64,000 nucleotides of DNA. Origin: Nonlabens dokdonensis DSW-6 (GTDB taxonomy: Bacteria > Bacteroidota > Bacteroidia > Flavobacteriales > Flavobacteriaceae). The notes under the pieces are model-generated. The model searched no databases, was not told the DNA's origin, and saw nothing but the letters and a program-made list of their open reading frames with translations. The translations under genes were made by a program, and so were the position numbers. The DNA lies in contig NC_020156.1 in assembly GCF_000332115.1 (NCBI RefSeq), forward strand, positions 186,001 through 250,000, read 5' to 3'. Numbering within the stretch: the first letter of the stretch is position 1; the number at the start of each line of letters is the position of its first letter. Positions 63,169 to 64,000 of the stretch are shown here, in pieces.

Positions 63169-63468
63169 ATGACACTCAGCGAGATAGAACAAGCATCAAT
63201 ACACTCAGAATTACCTATAGTGAAAAACATTTTTAACACTGATGGATCTTCACTCATTGCAATAGGTATGAAAAGTGGTGCTGTTCTCGATGAACATAAA
63301 GCTCCTTGTAAAGCAAAACTTATGGTCATTAAAGGAGAGATTGATTTTAACACAGCAACAGAAAGTAGACGACTAGCCGTTTATGATAGTTACGACATAC
63401 CGCTTGATGTAACTCATTCTGTTGAGGCATATGAAGATGCCTTATTTCTTCTCATGCTGGAATCTTAA
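63169..63468 (+). CDS. Cupin-domain protein in the cco operon
   Basis: 99 residues, 7 bp after ccoP. Short single-domain cupin-like beta barrel: LIAIGMKSGAVLDEHKAPCKAKLMVIKGEIDF is the first cupin motif region, DIPLDVTHSVEAYEDALFLLML the second. The His/Glu set (DEHKAP, THSVEA) could bind a metal. Function in oxidase assembly or sensing is unknown. It lies between ccoP and ccoG. Confidence 0.75.
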   Translation: MTLSEIEQASIHSELPIVKNIFNTDGSSLIAIGMKSGAVLDEHKAPCKAKLMVIKGEIDFNTATESRRLAVYDSYDIPLDVTHSVEAYEDALFLLMLES

Positions 63469-63481
63469 ATAGATATATCAA

Positions 63482-64000
63482 ATGGCAGACCAAGGTCAAG
63501 ACAATTTTAGAGACACAATAGGAACGCTGGACAAAGAAGGACAGCGCGCTTGGGTATATCCTAAAAAACCAGATGGTAAATGGTATGAATACCGCAAGTA
63601 TGTAAGTTATATTTTACTTGCGTTTCTATTTGCTGCGCCGTTTATTAAAATTAACGGTAATCAGTTTTTAATGTTCAATGTATTAGAACGTAGGTTCAAT
63701 ATTTTTGGATTTCCATTCTGGCCGCAAGACTTCCATTTGTTTGTCATCATGATGATCACGGGAGTGGTTTTTGTCATCTTATTTACTGTGGCCTTTGGAA
63801 GACTATTTTGTGGATGGGTATGCCCTCAAACCATATTTATGGAAATGGTTTTTAGACGTATTGAGTACTGGATCGATGGCGATCGCGGTAAACAAATACG
63901 CCTTGCAAAAATGCCATGGAATGCAGAAAAGATTAAAAAAAGAGTTCTTAAGTGGTTTGTTTTCTTTGTGATCTCATTTTTAATAGCCAATGTTTTTCTT
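63482..64000 (+). CDS. ccoG: Cytochrome c oxidase accessory protein CcoG (3' end beyond window)
   Basis: Starts at ATG 63482-63484 and is open to the window end (173 residues seen). RDTIGTLDKEGQRAWVYPKK at the N terminus and FGRLFCGWVCPQTIFMEMVFRRIEYWIDGD, with CxxxC, are typical of CcoG/FixG, a membrane iron-sulfur protein that reduces copper for cbb3 assembly. Two helices (YVSYILLAFLFAAPFI; FVIMMITGVVFVILFTV) are visible and the ferredoxin part lies outside the window. Confidence 0.93.
   Translation, partial: MADQGQDNFRDTIGTLDKEGQRAWVYPKKPDGKWYEYRKYVSYILLAFLFAAPFIKINGNQFLMFNVLERRFNIFGFPFWPQDFHLFVIMMITGVVFVILFTVAFGRLFCGWVCPQTIFMEMVFRRIEYWIDGDRGKQIRLAKMPWNAEKIKKRVLKWFVFFVISFLIANVFL

Overview
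The window looks like a marine-type member of the Flavobacteriaceae (Bacteroidota). It is AT-rich. Several promoters fit the Bacteroidota -7 element TAnnTTTG. There is a TonB-dependent receptor paired with a DUF4249-type lipoprotein, a cbb3 oxidase with CcoN and CcoO fused in one protein, and a recurrent CGCTTTCGCGAAAGCG palindrome. I cannot name the genus with confidence; Nonlabens/Dokdonia-like relatives are a guess.

Bases 1-34788, all on the minus strand, are one very large hybrid NRPS/PKS operon that runs off the left edge. In transcription order it holds a specialised NusG-like antiterminator; a four-module NRPS now split in two by a 1-nt insertion near 28014; a two-module NRPS; a one-module NRPS whose glycine-type adenylation domain contains an embedded luciferase-like monooxygenase; a KS-AT-KR-ACP polyketide synthase; a C-A-T-E NRPS module, also split by a 1-nt insertion, at 2591-2594; and the start of a further C-A protein. 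My reading of the A-domain pockets gives lysine-like, unassigned, glycine-like, threonine (exact code), valine-like, alanine-like, glycine plus monooxygenase, malonate (beta-keto reduced), then an unassigned residue converted to the D form. No thioesterase, phosphopantetheinyl transferase or exporter is inside the window. The modules between 15.5 and 28.9 kb are made of near-identical 2.4-2.6 kb repeats. Only the pocket-forming middle of each A domain differs, which is a clear record of A-subdomain exchange.

Bases 34.8-42.2 kb are an accessory or mobile stretch: a 650-bp non-coding leader, an unknown protein, a glycosyltransferase-like gene with an in-frame stop near its N terminus, three overlapping or abutting genes including a winged-helix protein, a divergent MerR-like regulator behind iteron-like repeats, a 59-aa protein, and a large serine recombinase. 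The recombinase 3' end runs antisense through the terminator and body of a tRNA-Arg(ACG). That tRNA is a plausible island attachment site.

From 42.2 to 56.4 kb the content is ordinary chromosome: apt, an FAD-dependent dehydrogenase, nitronate monooxygenase, TonB receptor plus lipoprotein, a thioredoxin-like protein, nitroreductase, hotdog thioesterase, a SanA-like membrane protein, tRNA-Ser(TGA), a stand-alone CBM48 protein, a tandem universal stress protein, a PAS histidine kinase and a Crp/Fnr regulator. From 56.6 kb to the right edge lies the cbb3 oxidase locus: CcoI-type copper ATPase, unknown protein, ccoS, ccoNO, ccoQ, ccoP, cupin, ccoG. Three Fnr-like palindromes (TGAY-N4-RTCA) sit at the same distance from -7-like elements in front of the stress protein, the ATPase and ccoS. 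They suggest a low-oxygen regulon run by the neighbouring Crp/Fnr protein.
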